DNA of 64,000 nt from an uncultured Bradyrhizobium sp. GTDB lineage: Bacteria; Pseudomonadota; Alphaproteobacteria; Rhizobiales; Xanthobacteraceae. Of this stretch, positions 1-9,300 are shown in pieces (position 1 is the stretch's first letter; every line of letters begins with the position of its first letter). The position numbers and the translations under genes are program-made. A model generated the notes under the pieces. It did no database searches and was not told the origin of the DNA. It worked only from the letters and a program-made list of their open reading frames with translations. The stretch is taken from assembly GCF_936928535.1 (NCBI RefSeq), contig NZ_CAKZHY010000058.1, positions 18,977-82,976 on the forward strand, written 5' to 3'.

Positions 1-1012
1 CAGGCCAGCGGCCGCCTCGCAGCGTCGAGCGCGGCAAGCCCGGCACGATGCGCCCTGTCACCTCGAGCGCGTGAGCGCCGAGCGCGACGCATACAGCCTT
101 CAACGTTTCGCCGCCCGCAACGATCAGGGTTCCCGGCGGATCGAGCGAGGCGATCAGCGCCGTCAATTCATGTGCGATCCGCCGCGCCGCCTCGGAACGC
201 GCAAGGCCCTCGGGCAACGTGAATTTCACCAGGGCCACACTGTCATCCGCCAGCTTCCGCTGCACAACGGCGCCCCCCTCGCCTTCAGCCAACGCAAGGG
301 TAGCCTCGCCACACGCGGCGAGCTGAGACTCGGTTGTCGTCTGATCGGACCCAAACAAGCCCAGCACCGGTCGCTTCAGGACCGACGGTGCGACAGAACC
401 ATGATTGCGCGCAAGCGCACGGGCCAAACCGCCACTGCCGCACCAGAGCACAGGCCCTGGCATGTGCCGTCCCATCTCGACGACGCGATCGAGATCGAGA
501 TCGCTCTCGGCATCAAACACCTGCACGCCGCCTTCGGACAGCGTGTCGGAGCTGCCTCGCCGTGCCTCGATGCCGTCATGTCTCAGTTGGTCCAGCAGAT
601 TGTCGCCGACCCGATGCCAATCTCCCTGCACAGTACGCGCATATTGCTGGCCGTCGACCGTGCGGCGTCCCTGATAATCGAAGGCAGGTGCGACGACGCA
701 AGACGCCCAATGGCCGGTTTTCAGGCAAGCGCCGAGTTCGGCCGCCCAGGCACCGCGGAGCAGGCTATCGACTTTCTTGTAGGCGATCTCTCCGTCCTGA
801 AGCCGCGACGCCAGCCGAGCGACGATCTCGACACTGTCGGCTTTCGGACGCTCGCGGGTGCTGCTATCGATCGCGAGGCTCAGGGTGCCCGACGCCGCAG
901 GCGCATCTCCCCAGACGACGTCGAACGGTCCGCACAAGCCGACGAACTCCGCCGCGGTGTCGAGCGCGCCGGTGAGATCGTCGGCGATCATACGGACGCG
1001 CGTCATCGTCAT
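1..1012 (-). CDS. Four-carbon acid sugar kinase (OtnK/DUF1537 family), 3' end beyond window
   Basis: This is the first 337 residues of a protein that runs off the left edge. The family phosphorylates four-carbon sugar acids such as 3-oxo-tetronates or threonate with ATP in the cytoplasm. The family signature ADDLTGALDTAAEF begins at residue 9, and a glycine-rich GGETLKAV segment near the visible end matches the C-terminal nucleotide-binding domain. The ATG at 1010-1012 is followed closely by a second ATG at 1004-1006; either could start the protein. It lies about 110 bp downstream of the DapA-family gene on the same strand, so the two probably form a sugar-acid catabolic operon. Substrate cannot be told from sequence. 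Confidence 0.85.
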   Translation of the reverse strand, partial: MTMTRVRMIADDLTGALDTAAEFVGLCGPFDVVWGDAPAASGTLSLAIDSSTRERPKADSVEIVARLASRLQDGEIAYKKVDSLLRGAWAAELGACLKTGHWASCVVAPAFDYQGRRTVDGQQYARTVQGDWHRVGDNLLDQLRHDGIEARRGSSDTLSEGGVQVFDAESDLDLDRVVEMGRHMPGPVLWCGSGGLARALARNHGSVAPSVLKRPVLGLFGSDQTTTESQLAACGEATLALAEGEGGAVVQRKLADDSVALVKFTLPEGLARSEAARRIAHELTALIASLDPPGTLIVAGGETLKAVCVALGAHALEVTGRIVPGLPRSTLRGGRWP

Positions 1013-1111
1013 GCTGCTCCCGTGCCAAAGATCTTGCCAGGGTGCGTCGGACCGTGCGGATCGCGACCGGCCGGCACGCCCTGGAACAGGTGGGACATCG
1101 GATCGCCTCGT

Positions 1112-1140
1112 CGTTCGCCGCTAAGCGGCTTCGGCGAACG
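1112..1140 (-). other. Stem-loop at the 3' end of the DapA-family gene
   Basis: CGTTCGCCG at 1112-1120 pairs perfectly with CGGCGAACG at 1132-1140, and the stop codon of the upstream gene lies in the loop. No T-run follows on the minus strand, so it is more likely an mRNA-stability or processing hairpin inside the operon than a strong terminator. Confidence 0.4.
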
Positions 1141-2056
1141 CTGCGGCATTCGCGAGCAACTCTTTCACTTGAGCTGCCGACAAGGTCTCGAGCGGCGGCC
1201 GCAGGCGCTGCCAGCTGGCGTGACCCGTGCGTTCCGCCATCAGGGCCTTGAGCGACGGCATCTGCGCGAAGCGCGAAACCAGCTCGCGTGCCTTCACGAT
1301 GCGCGCCTGCGCTGCAGCGAGGGTTGCGTCGTCGTCGCTGTCGCGGAAGTGTTTGAAGACATAGGCAAGATCGCGGGCGACGAGATTCGAGGTCGCGGTG
1401 ATGCAGCCCGCGCCGCCCTTGCGCAGCAGCGGCAGCAGCAGCGGGTCCGCGCCCGTCAGCACCGCAAAACCGGGGAAACGCTCGACCATCGCGGTCATGT
1501 TGGCGAAGTCACCCGAGGAATCCTTGATGCCGACGATGGTTGACGGATAGGCTTTGCGCAGCCGCTCGATCAGTGCGTGCGAGATCGGCTGCATCGACAT
1601 CTGCGGGATGTGATAGAGCACGATCTTGAGCCTGGGATCGCCGATGCGCTGGACGATCTCGCTGTAGGCGGCATAGACGCCGTCATCGCTGACGTTCTTG
1701 TAGTAGAACGGCGGCAACATCACCACGGTGTCGACGCCGACCGACAGCGCATGGCGCGTCAACACGACCGTCTCGGTGAAGGCGGCGACGCCGGTGCCCG
1801 GCAGCAATTGGTTCGGCTTGATACCGCCGGCGATCACGGCCTCCAGCAGCCCAGTGCGCTCGGCGACCGAGAAGGAGTTCGCCTCCCCCGTCGTGCCCAG
1901 CATCGCGATGGCGTCGCAGCCTTCGTCCAGCAGGTAACGGCAATGCGCAATGAAGCGCGCATGATCAGGCGCGAGCTCTGCGTCGAGCGGCGTCAACGCG
2001 GCGGAAAACACGCCGTGTGGGTGCAAGGGCTGGGGGTGCAGCGATGATGTCGACAA
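1121..2056 (-). CDS. Dihydrodipicolinate synthase/N-acetylneuraminate lyase (DapA/NanA) family protein
   Basis: A 311-residue class I aldolase of the DapA/NanA family, which forms a Schiff base between a lysine and a 2-oxo acid. The sequence shows GTTGEAN near residue 54, the catalytic tyrosine in LYHIP and the Schiff-base lysine in VGIKDSSGD. Length is normal. The start is a TTG at 2054-2056, preceded by a strong GGAGGA ribosome site at 2061-2066; no ATG fits. It lies next to a sugar-acid kinase and opposite an IclR regulator, so a catabolic 2-oxo-acid lyase or dehydratase is more likely than lysine biosynthesis. The real substrate is unknown. Confidence 0.88.
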   Translation of the reverse strand: MSTSSLHPQPLHPHGVFSAALTPLDAELAPDHARFIAHCRYLLDEGCDAIAMLGTTGEANSFSVAERTGLLEAVIAGGIKPNQLLPGTGVAAFTETVVLTRHALSVGVDTVVMLPPFYYKNVSDDGVYAAYSEIVQRIGDPRLKIVLYHIPQMSMQPISHALIERLRKAYPSTIVGIKDSSGDFANMTAMVERFPGFAVLTGADPLLLPLLRKGGAGCITATSNLVARDLAYVFKHFRDSDDDATLAAAQARIVKARELVSRFAQMPSLKALMAERTGHASWQRLRPPLETLSAAQVKELLANAAAFAEAA

Positions 2057-2083
2057 AGCTTCCTCCGATCGTCAGATCGTTGT

Positions 2084-2100
2084 TGTTCGGAATGCGAACA
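2084..2100. promoter_or_regulatory. Candidate IclR operator, 17-bp palindrome
   Basis: TGTTCG-GAATG-CGAACA is a perfect inverted repeat in the 106-bp divergent gap between the DapA-family gene and the IclR gene. Its place and size fit an operator for the adjacent regulator. Binding is inferred. Confidence 0.5.
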
Positions 2101-2162
2101 TTTGTTATCATCTGCCCCGTTGGTAAGAGCAGGTCGCCGCCGCGTCAAGGGCTGCGGCAGTC

Positions 2163-3029
2163 ATGGCAGGGCATTCAGGCATGGCCAAGGTCGAAAAGAA
2201 GGCGGTAAAGCGCATATCGGATGCGTCTGCAAAAGCACCCGAGTCGAAGAACCCCAAAAACTACGTCGCGTCCGTCGGCAAGGCCTTTGCCGTGCTCAAG
2301 AGTTTCACCAGCGAGGCCTTCGAGCTGACACTGAGTGAAGTTGCCGCACGCGCCGATCTTGATCGCGGGACCGCGTTCCGGCTGATCCAGACCCTGATCG
2401 AGCTCGGCTATCTCCAGGCGGTGCCGCAGAGCCGCCGGTTCCGCCTCGGCGTCGCCTGCCTCGACCTCGGCTATACCGTGCTGTCGCACGGGTCGTTGCG
2501 AAACATCGTGGAGCCACTGCTCCGCGATCTCGTGCCCGAAGCCGGCGATGCGGCCTCGCTCGGCATGCTCGATGGTGGTGACGTGATTTATCTCGCGCGC
2601 GTCAGCGCAGGCCTCGACCGCTACAAGATGGATCGCCGGCCGGGCGCGCGTATCCCCGCCTACAGTGCGGCACTCGGCCATGCCATGCTGGCGCATCTTC
2701 AGCGCGACGAGCAGATCCGGCGGCTGGAGTCACGCCCTCGCGTCAAGCTGTCGGAGCGAACGCTGACCGATCTCGATGCCCTGCTCGCCCGGCTCGACCA
2801 GGTCAAGAAGAAGGGCTATGCCGTCTCCGACGGCGAGAATGCCTACGGTCTGCGTACGCTGGCGACGCCGATCCTCGACGCCCAGGGCTCTGTCATCGCC
2901 GGACTGAGCCTCACTGTGGATGCGATGCGCATGGACATGCCGACCTTCCGCGATCAGGCGCTGCCAAAGCTGATGCGGCTGACAGGCAAAGTGCAGGAAC
3001 TTGCGATCAAGTCGGGACTGGTGGGCTGA
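2163..3029 (+). CDS. IclR family transcriptional regulator
   Basis: A 288-residue regulator. An N-terminal winged helix-turn-helix (about residues 38-95, LSEVAARADLDRGTAFRLIQ) precedes the IclR effector domain, seen in the GLRTLATPILD and AGLSLTVD segments near the C-terminus. The family includes PcaR- and PobR-like regulators of aromatic and sugar-acid catabolism. It is divergent from the DapA-kinase operon and probably controls it through the palindrome at 2084-2100. The ATG at 2181 is an equally plausible start because neither candidate has a strong ribosome site. Confidence 0.9.
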   Translation: MAGHSGMAKVEKKAVKRISDASAKAPESKNPKNYVASVGKAFAVLKSFTSEAFELTLSEVAARADLDRGTAFRLIQTLIELGYLQAVPQSRRFRLGVACLDLGYTVLSHGSLRNIVEPLLRDLVPEAGDAASLGMLDGGDVIYLARVSAGLDRYKMDRRPGARIPAYSAALGHAMLAHLQRDEQIRRLESRPRVKLSERTLTDLDALLARLDQVKKKGYAVSDGENAYGLRTLATPILDAQGSVIAGLSLTVDAMRMDMPTFRDQALPKLMRLTGKVQELAIKSGLVG

Positions 3030-3064
3030 TCGCCTCTCCTGCCGAGACGCGACCTTGGCGGCGG

Positions 3065-3268
3065 CTATTCCGGGACGAGGGTCGCAAGTCCGGCTTCGAT
3101 GATGGTGATTTCCTCGCTGACCTGTGCGATAGCCTGCTTCGGGTCGACACCGGTCACGGCCACCAGTTGCCGCAGCAGATCCTGGCGATGCGTCAAAATT
3201 CCTTCCAGCGCATCGCGATCGTTCAGCCTCACATAGCCTTCAACGATCAATTCAACGGAACGGGACAT
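3065..3268 (-). CDS. Small hypothetical protein, 67 aa
   Basis: The chosen ATG at 3266-3268 begins MSRSVELIVEGYVRLNDRDA and has a purine-rich GAGAG upstream. The product is a short, acidic, predicted helical protein with no signal peptide or membrane segment. I do not recognise a family. An open frame continues upstream to 3472 but that part reads like non-coding sequence. Its closest neighbour is the RNase Z remnant on the same strand. Confidence 0.55.
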   Translation of the reverse strand: MSRSVELIVEGYVRLNDRDALEGILTHRQDLLRQLVAVTGVDPKQAIAQVSEEITIIEAGLATLVPE

Positions 3269-3386
3269 AAATACTCTCAATACAAGCTGATTTCTGATCC
3301 TCGAAAATATCGCGACGGCGCACGGCTGCGGGGATGAAGTTGCGTCAACCTTGACAGGTAAGATTAATGGCCGTGCAACGTACCGC

Positions 3387-4067
3387 CTAAACGGCGACAC
3401 GATCCAGATCGGCGGCGATCCTGACGCTCGGAAAGATCCTGGCAGCCTCGGCCAGAATCTCGTCATCCTCATAGCGACCCGACAGATGAGTCAGCACGAG
3501 CTGCTGGACATTGTTGGCGGCCGCGAACCGGGCCGCCTCTGCTGCCGTGAGATGGCCGTAGTCCCGCGCCGTTGGCGCATCCCGATCCAGGAACGTCGCC
3601 TCGATCACCAGCAGATCGGAATCGGCGACATGGCTCGAAAGTCCCTCGGTGGTCTCGGTGTCGCCGATCACGACCAGCTTCTTGCCGCCGCTTGGAGAGC
3701 CGAGGACATCCTCCGGATCGATGGTCCGGCCTTCGATCGTGACCCGCCGTCCCGCGGCCAGCTCGCCGCGCATGGGTCCATCGGGCACACCAAGGGCTGC
3801 GAGACGGTCAGACAACCGATGGCGGCGCGCGGGACTCTGGAACGAAAAGCCAAAGCTGTCGGTGTCGCGGTGGCGGACGGGAAAACAATCGATGGCGAAG
3901 TCGCCAGCATCGATGACCTCTCCTTCAGAGAGCGGCGCGAACTGCACGGAGATCGGCGCCCTTCCCTCGCCCCACAAGCCGGCGAGCATGCGGATCACGA
4001 TATCGAGCGTTTCAGACCCGGCATGGATGGTCATCGCGTCGGAGGTCTGTCGGAGCCCCAGGGTCGA
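3387..4067 (-). pseudogene. rnz: Ribonuclease Z (MBL fold) remnant, 5' third missing
   Basis: The reading frame gives the C-terminal two thirds of an alphaproteobacterial RNase Z, with the conserved GDTETT, EATFLDRD, GHLTAAEAA and THLSGRYEDDE segments. RNase Z normally has about 300 residues and begins with the metal-binding HxHxDH motif. Here the family-like sequence starts abruptly at STLGLRQTSDAM (codons at 4032-4067), and the sequence upstream is unrelated and runs into a TetR gene. At best a protein of about 215 residues from the ATG at 4034 is made, without the main metal ligands, so it should be inactive. A complete rnz presumably exists elsewhere in the genome. Confidence 0.7.
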
Positions 4068-4106
4068 CGCTGGCGCTGGCGTTCTTCGGCTGGTGGATCG
4101 CCTTTC

Positions 4107-4709
4107 CTATCCTCGCCGCGACTGCGCCTCGACGGCCTGCACCGCGACGCTTGCCACCTGACGCAGCGCCTCACGGTCCGAGCCCGAGGACGCCATCACG
4201 CCCATGCCGACGGAGACTGCCGAGACATAACGCGCGAGCGCGGCGGGATCGGATGTCGGGATGAGATCACCCTCCGCCTTGGCACGTACAAAGCGGTCGC
4301 GCAGCAGGTCTTCATTCTGGGCGCGGCGCGCTGCGAGCTCGAAGGGCACGTTCTCGGAGCCGGTGCCGCAAGCAATGCCGCCTTGCACGAGCAGGCAGCC
4401 GGGGGGATTGGCGGGATCGGTCTGCTTGTCGGCGATGCCCATCAACATGCGCTCGGCAACCTCGCGGGCGGTCGGCGCGGCCACCACCTCGTCCATCCAG
4501 GCGCCGCGCAGGTTGGTGTAGCGGTCGAGCGCGGCCTTGAGCAGGCCCTCCTTGTTGCCAAAGCAGGCATAGAGGCTCGGCGGGTTGATACCCATGGCCT
4601 CGGTGAGTTGGGCAATCGTGGCGCCCTGGTAGCCGTGGCGCCAAAACACTTCCATCGCCTGATCCAACGCGACATCAGCGTCGAATTCGCGGGGGCGTCC
4701 CATGCCCAT
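4107..4709 (-). CDS. TetR/AcrR family transcriptional regulator
   Basis: A 200-residue repressor. The N-terminal HTH begins MGMGRPREFDADVALDQAM and includes TIAQLTEAMGINPPSLYACF, typical of TetR. The ATG at 4707-4709 has GAGGAG about 9 nt upstream; an in-frame ATG at 4751 would add 14 poorly structured residues. It is divergent from an RND efflux pair and probably represses it, since a 16-bp palindrome lies in the shared promoter region. The C-terminal ligand domain resembles regulators that respond to toxic organic compounds, but the ligand is unknown. Confidence 0.9.
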   Translation of the reverse strand: MGMGRPREFDADVALDQAMEVFWRHGYQGATIAQLTEAMGINPPSLYACFGNKEGLLKAALDRYTNLRGAWMDEVVAAPTAREVAERMLMGIADKQTDPANPPGCLLVQGGIACGTGSENVPFELAARRAQNEDLLRDRFVRAKAEGDLIPTSDPAALARYVSAVSVGMGVMASSGSDREALRQVASVAVQAVEAQSRRG

Positions 4710-4878
4710 GTCACCACTCTCCTCGGATTCGGCGTCGTCCCTCACTCCCAACGCCAGGTCCTATCTATTTGTTCTATCTTTCTTTTCTTTTCCGCTTCGC
4801 AATCTTGCGGTAAGCGGCTACAATTTTCTTAGCAAACAGTACATAAGTATCTTGCGCTGCGGTATCCAGCTCCACATC

Positions 4879-4894
4879 TGTAGTGAACACTACA
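4879..4894. promoter_or_regulatory. Candidate TetR operator in the efflux promoter
   Basis: TGTAGTG-AA-CACTACA is a perfect 16-bp inverted repeat that ends 16 bp before the efflux adaptor start at 4911. A TetR dimer there would block transcription or initiation of the pump operon. The rest of the divergent gap (4710-4878) is AT-rich and probably holds both promoters. Confidence 0.55.
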
Positions 4895-4910
4895 TATCTG
4901 GAGCGCGCAA

Positions 4911-6149
4911 ATGCACCCCTCCCAAGAAACGTCTTCCGCCGGCCGGCTCCGTCGCCTTCTCGGCGGCGTTGCCATCGTCGGCGCCCTCGCCGCCGCCGGC
5001 TCGATCGCGACCGGCCACTACTTCCACGCCGCGCAGGCAACGGCAGCCGCCGCGGCTGAGCAAGCCGTTCCCGTCACCGTTGCGCTGATCGAACCAAAAC
5101 AGACCGTGCTGTGGGACGATTTCTCCGGCCGGCTCGAGGCCATCAACCGCGTCGAGCTTCGGCCGCGCGTTGCCGGCGCGATCCTTTCGACCAATTTCAC
5201 CGAAGGCGCGCTGGTGAAGGCTGGTGAGGTCCTGTTCAAGATCGATCCGGCGCCTTATGCGGCCGAAGTCGACAAGGCCAACGCACAGCTCGAGGCCGCG
5301 AAGGCGCGCGTCGTCTTCACCCAAAGCGAGCTCGATCGCGGTGCGCAGCTGATCGGCAATGCCGTGGTCACGCGGCGGGACTACGACCAACGCGACAACG
5401 CCAATCGTGAAGCCATCGCCAATGTGAAAGCCGCCGAGGCGACGCTGCAGGCGGCAAAGCTCAATCTCGACTACACAGAAGTGCGCGCGCCGGTGGACGG
5501 CCGCGTCGGCAAGATCGAGGTCACCGTCGGCAATCTCGTCGCCGCCGGCACCGCCTCCCCTGTGCTGACCTCGCTGGTCTCCGTCAATCCGATCTACGCT
5601 TCGTTCGATGCCGACGAAGAAGTCGTGCTGCGGGCGCTGAACGCGATCGCCGATGGCACCGGCAAGCGCGGCAATCTCGACCAGATCCCGGTCGAGATGG
5701 CGACATCAGGCGGCCTTTCGGCCAAGGGCCACATCCAGCTCATCGACAACCAGGTCAACGGCCAGAGCGGCACCATTCGTGTGCGTGCTGGGTTCCGGAA
5801 CGAGGACGGCCGTCTCATCCCCGGCCAGTTCGCGCGCGTGCGCATGGGTCAGCCGAAGCAGCAGACGCTGGTCATGATCGACGAGCGCGCGATCGGCACC
5901 GACCAGGACAAGAAGTTCGTGATGGCTGTTGGCGAAGACAGCCGCGCGGTCTACCGGCCGATCACGCTCGGTGGTTCGGTCGACGGACTTCGCATCGTCA
6001 CCGCGGGCCTCAAGTCCGGCGATCGCATCGTCGTCAACGGCCTCCAGCGCGTGCGTCCCGGTGCCCTCCTCAAGACCGAGGTCGCGGCGATGGGCGCGCG
6101 CGGACAGCAGGCCTCCAACCACAGCAACCAGGACGTGGTGCAACGCTGA
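4911..6149 (+). CDS. RND efflux periplasmic adaptor subunit (AcrA/MexE type, HlyD family)
   Basis: A 412-residue membrane-fusion protein that links an inner-membrane RND pump to an outer-membrane channel. An N-terminal signal/anchor (LLGGVAIVGALAAAGSIATG, about residues 17-36) is followed by the biotinyl-lipoyl-like half motif VELRPRVAGAIL, a coiled-coil hairpin (about 110-180), the second half motif VRAPVDGRVGKIEVTVGNLV, and beta-barrel and membrane-proximal domains. Length is typical. It lies upstream of the pump gene and is divergent from a TetR repressor. No outer-membrane factor is encoded here, so a TolC-like channel must come from elsewhere. Confidence 0.93.
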   Translation: MHPSQETSSAGRLRRLLGGVAIVGALAAAGSIATGHYFHAAQATAAAAAEQAVPVTVALIEPKQTVLWDDFSGRLEAINRVELRPRVAGAILSTNFTEGALVKAGEVLFKIDPAPYAAEVDKANAQLEAAKARVVFTQSELDRGAQLIGNAVVTRRDYDQRDNANREAIANVKAAEATLQAAKLNLDYTEVRAPVDGRVGKIEVTVGNLVAAGTASPVLTSLVSVNPIYASFDADEEVVLRALNAIADGTGKRGNLDQIPVEMATSGGLSAKGHIQLIDNQVNGQSGTIRVRAGFRNEDGRLIPGQFARVRMGQPKQQTLVMIDERAIGTDQDKKFVMAVGEDSRAVYRPITLGGSVDGLRIVTAGLKSGDRIVVNGLQRVRPGALLKTEVAAMGARGQQASNHSNQDVVQR

Positions 6150-6152
6150 TTA

Positions 6153-6260
6153 CGTCATCCCGGGGCGGGCGTAGCCCGAACCCGGGATCTCGCGCTTACG
6201 AAACTCCGATCACATCACCACTGGATTCCGGGTTCGCGCTTTGCGCGCCCCGGAATGACG
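6153..6260. repeat. Palindromic intergenic repeat, copy 1
   Basis: A 108-bp imperfect inverted repeat between the adaptor and pump genes. The arms begin CGTCATCCCGGGGCG and end GCGCCCCGGAATGACG, and each arm contains a smaller hairpin (GGGCGTAGCCC; GCGCTTTGCGC). The same element occurs at 51317-51413. It resembles the dispersed repeats of Bradyrhizobium genomes. Inside an operon it may form an mRNA hairpin that alters the adaptor to pump ratio. Confidence 0.8.
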
Positions 6261-6306
6261 GCGGAGCTGTGTGGAGAACCGAAAGATATTGCCCAGGGGC
6301 AAGGCC

Positions 6307-9300
6307 ATGAATCTCTCGAAATTCTTCATCGATCGTCCGATTTTCGCCGGCGTGCTGTCGGTGCTGATCTTTCTCGCCGGGCTGATCTCGCTGTTCGCGA
6401 TGCCGATCTCGGAATACCCCGATGTCGTGCCGCCCTCGGTGCTGGTGCGCGCGACCTATCCCGGCGCCAATCCCAAGGTGATCGCGGAAACGGTGGCGAC
6501 ACCGATCGAGGAGCAGATCAACGGCGTCGAAGGCATGCTCTACATGTCGAGCCAGGCGACCACCGACGGCGCAATGACGCTCACGGTGACGTTCCGCCTC
6601 GGCACCGATCCCGACAAGGCGACGCAGCTGGTGCAGAACCGCGTGCAGCAGGCCGAGCCGCGCCTGCCGGCCGTGGTGCGCCAGCTCGGCATCATCACCA
6701 AGAAGTCCTCGCCCGACCTCACCATGGTCGTGCATCTGATGTCGCCGAACAACCGCTACGACATGACGTATCTGCGCAACTATGCGGTGCTGAACGTCAA
6801 GGACCGCCTGGCGCGGATCGACGGCGTCGGCGACGTCCAGCTCTATGGTGCCGGCGACTATTCGATGCGGGTCTGGGTCGATCCGCAGAAGGCGGCCGAG
6901 CACGGTCTGACCGCGAGCGACATCGTGAAGGCGATCCAAGCCCAGAACGTCGAGGCCGCCGCCGGCGTGGTCGGCTCATCGCCGAACGTCAAGGGGATCG
7001 ACCTGCAACTGTCCGTCAATGCCGAGGGACGGCTCGCCAACGAAGAGCAGTTCGGCGACATCGTCGTCAAGACCGGCTCGAAGGGCGAAGTGGTGCGGCT
7101 GCGCGACGTCGCCCGCATCGAGCTTGGCGCATCCGAATACGGCCTGCGCTCGCTGCTCGACAACAAGCAGGCGGTGGCGATCCCGATCTTCCAGGCGCCG
7201 GGCTCGAACGCGCTGGAGATCTCCGATCACGTTCGCGCCACCATGGCCGAGATCAAGAAGAACATGCCGGAGGGCGTGTCCTACCAGATCGTCTACGACC
7301 CAACCCAGTTCGTCCGCTCCTCGATCGAGGCCGTGATCCACACCCTGCTGGAAGCGATCGCGCTGGTGGTGCTGGTCGTGATCCTGTTCCTGCAAACCTG
7401 GCGCGCCTCGATTATCCCCCTGCTCGCGGTGCCCGTCTCGATCGTCGGCACGTTCGCGGTGATGCACGTGTTCGGCTTCTCCATCAATGCGCTCAGCCTG
7501 TTTGGCCTCGTGCTCGCGATCGGCATCGTCGTCGACGACGCCATCGTCGTGGTTGAGAACGTCGAGCGTAACATCGAAGCCGGGCTATCGCCGCGCGATG
7601 CCACCTATCAGGCGATGCGCGAGGTCTCCGGCCCGATCATCGCGATCGCGATGGTGCTGATCGCGGTGTTCGTGCCGCTGGCCTTCATCTCCGGCCTTAC
7701 CGGACAGTTCTACAAGCAGTTCGCGCTGACGATCGCGATCTCGACGGTGATCTCGGCCGTCAACTCGCTGACGCTGTCGCCGGCGCTGTCCGCCCTGCTG
7801 CTGAAGGGCCATGACGAGCCGAAGGATCGGCTGACCATCATCCTGGAGAAGAGCCTCGGCTGGTTCTTCCGGCGCTTCAACCGCGCCTTCACCTACTCCT
7901 CAAGCAGCTACAGCGGCACCGTCACCAAGGTGATCTCGGGCAAGGCCGCCGTGATGGGGCTCTATGTCGTCCTCGTCGGCATCACCGCCTTCCTGTTCCA
8001 GCAGGTGCCAAGCGGCTTCGTTCCGGGCCAGGACAAGCAATATCTGGTTGGATTCGCTCGCCTGCCCGACGGCGCAACGCTCGACCGCACCGAGGAGGTG
8101 ATCCGCAAAATGAGCGACATCGCGCTGACCCAGCCCGGTGTCGAAAGCTCGGTCGCCTTCCCCGGCCTGTCGATCTCGGGTTTCACCAACTCCTCCAACG
8201 CCGGCATCGTGTTCTCGACGCTGAAACCGTTCGACGAGCGCAAGGGCGCGGCGCTGAGCGGAAACGCGATCGCGGCGGACCTCAACAAGAAATACGCCGG
8301 AATCCAGGAAGCCTTCATCGCCATGTTCCCGCCGCCGCCGGTCAACGGCCTCGGCACCATCGGCGGCTTCAAGCTGCAGATCGAGGATCGCGCCGGTCTC
8401 GGCTATGAAGCGCTGAACGAGGCCACCAAGGCGTTCATGGCGGCGATGCAGAAGGCGCCGGAGATCGCCGGCGTGTTCTCGAGCTTCCAGGTCAATGTGC
8501 CCCAGCTGTTCGCCGACATCGACCGCACCAAGGCGCTGCAGCTCGGCGTGCCGGTGACCGAGGTGTTCAACACGCTGCAGATCTACCTCGGGTCCTACTA
8601 CGTCAACGACTTCAACAAGTTTGGCCGCACCTACTCGGTCTATGTGCAGGCCGACGCGCCGTTCCGTGCCCGGGCCGACGATATCAGGCAGCTCAAGGTG
8701 CGCTCATCCTCCGGCGACATGGTGCCGTTGTCGGCGCTGCTGACGATCCGTCAGAGCGCGGGGCCCGAGCGTGCGATCCGATACAACGGCTTCCTGTCGT
8801 CGGACATCAATGCCGCTGCGGCGCCCGGCTATTCGTCCGGCCAGGCGCAGGAAGCGGCGACGCGGATCGCAGCGGAGGTGCTGCCGCCCGGCTTCGCCTT
8901 CGAATGGACCGACTTGACCTATCAGGAGTTCATCGCCGGCAATTCCGGTCTGTGGGTGTTTCCGCTGGCGATCCTCCTGGTGTTCCTGGTACTGGCCGCG
9001 CTCTATGAGAGCCTGACCCTGCCGCTCTCGATCATCATGATCGTCCCGATGGGTCTGCTCGCCGCGATGTTCGGCGTCTGGCTCTCCAAGGGTGACAACA
9101 ATGTCTTCACCCAGATCGGCCTGATCGTGCTGGTCGGCCTCTCCGCCAAGAACGCAATCCTGATCGTCGAATTCGCCCGCGAGCTCGAATTCGCCGGACG
9201 GACGCCGATCCGCGCCGCGATCGAAGCGAGCCGCTTGCGATTGCGCCCGATCCTGATGACCTCGATGGCGTTCATCATGGGCGTGCTGCCGCTGGTGCTT

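Noticed and set aside
71..1543. 490-residue open frame on the plus strand
   Set aside because: It is antisense to the sugar-acid kinase and the DapA-family gene, both of which carry clear family motifs; the plus-strand product is Arg-rich with no domain.
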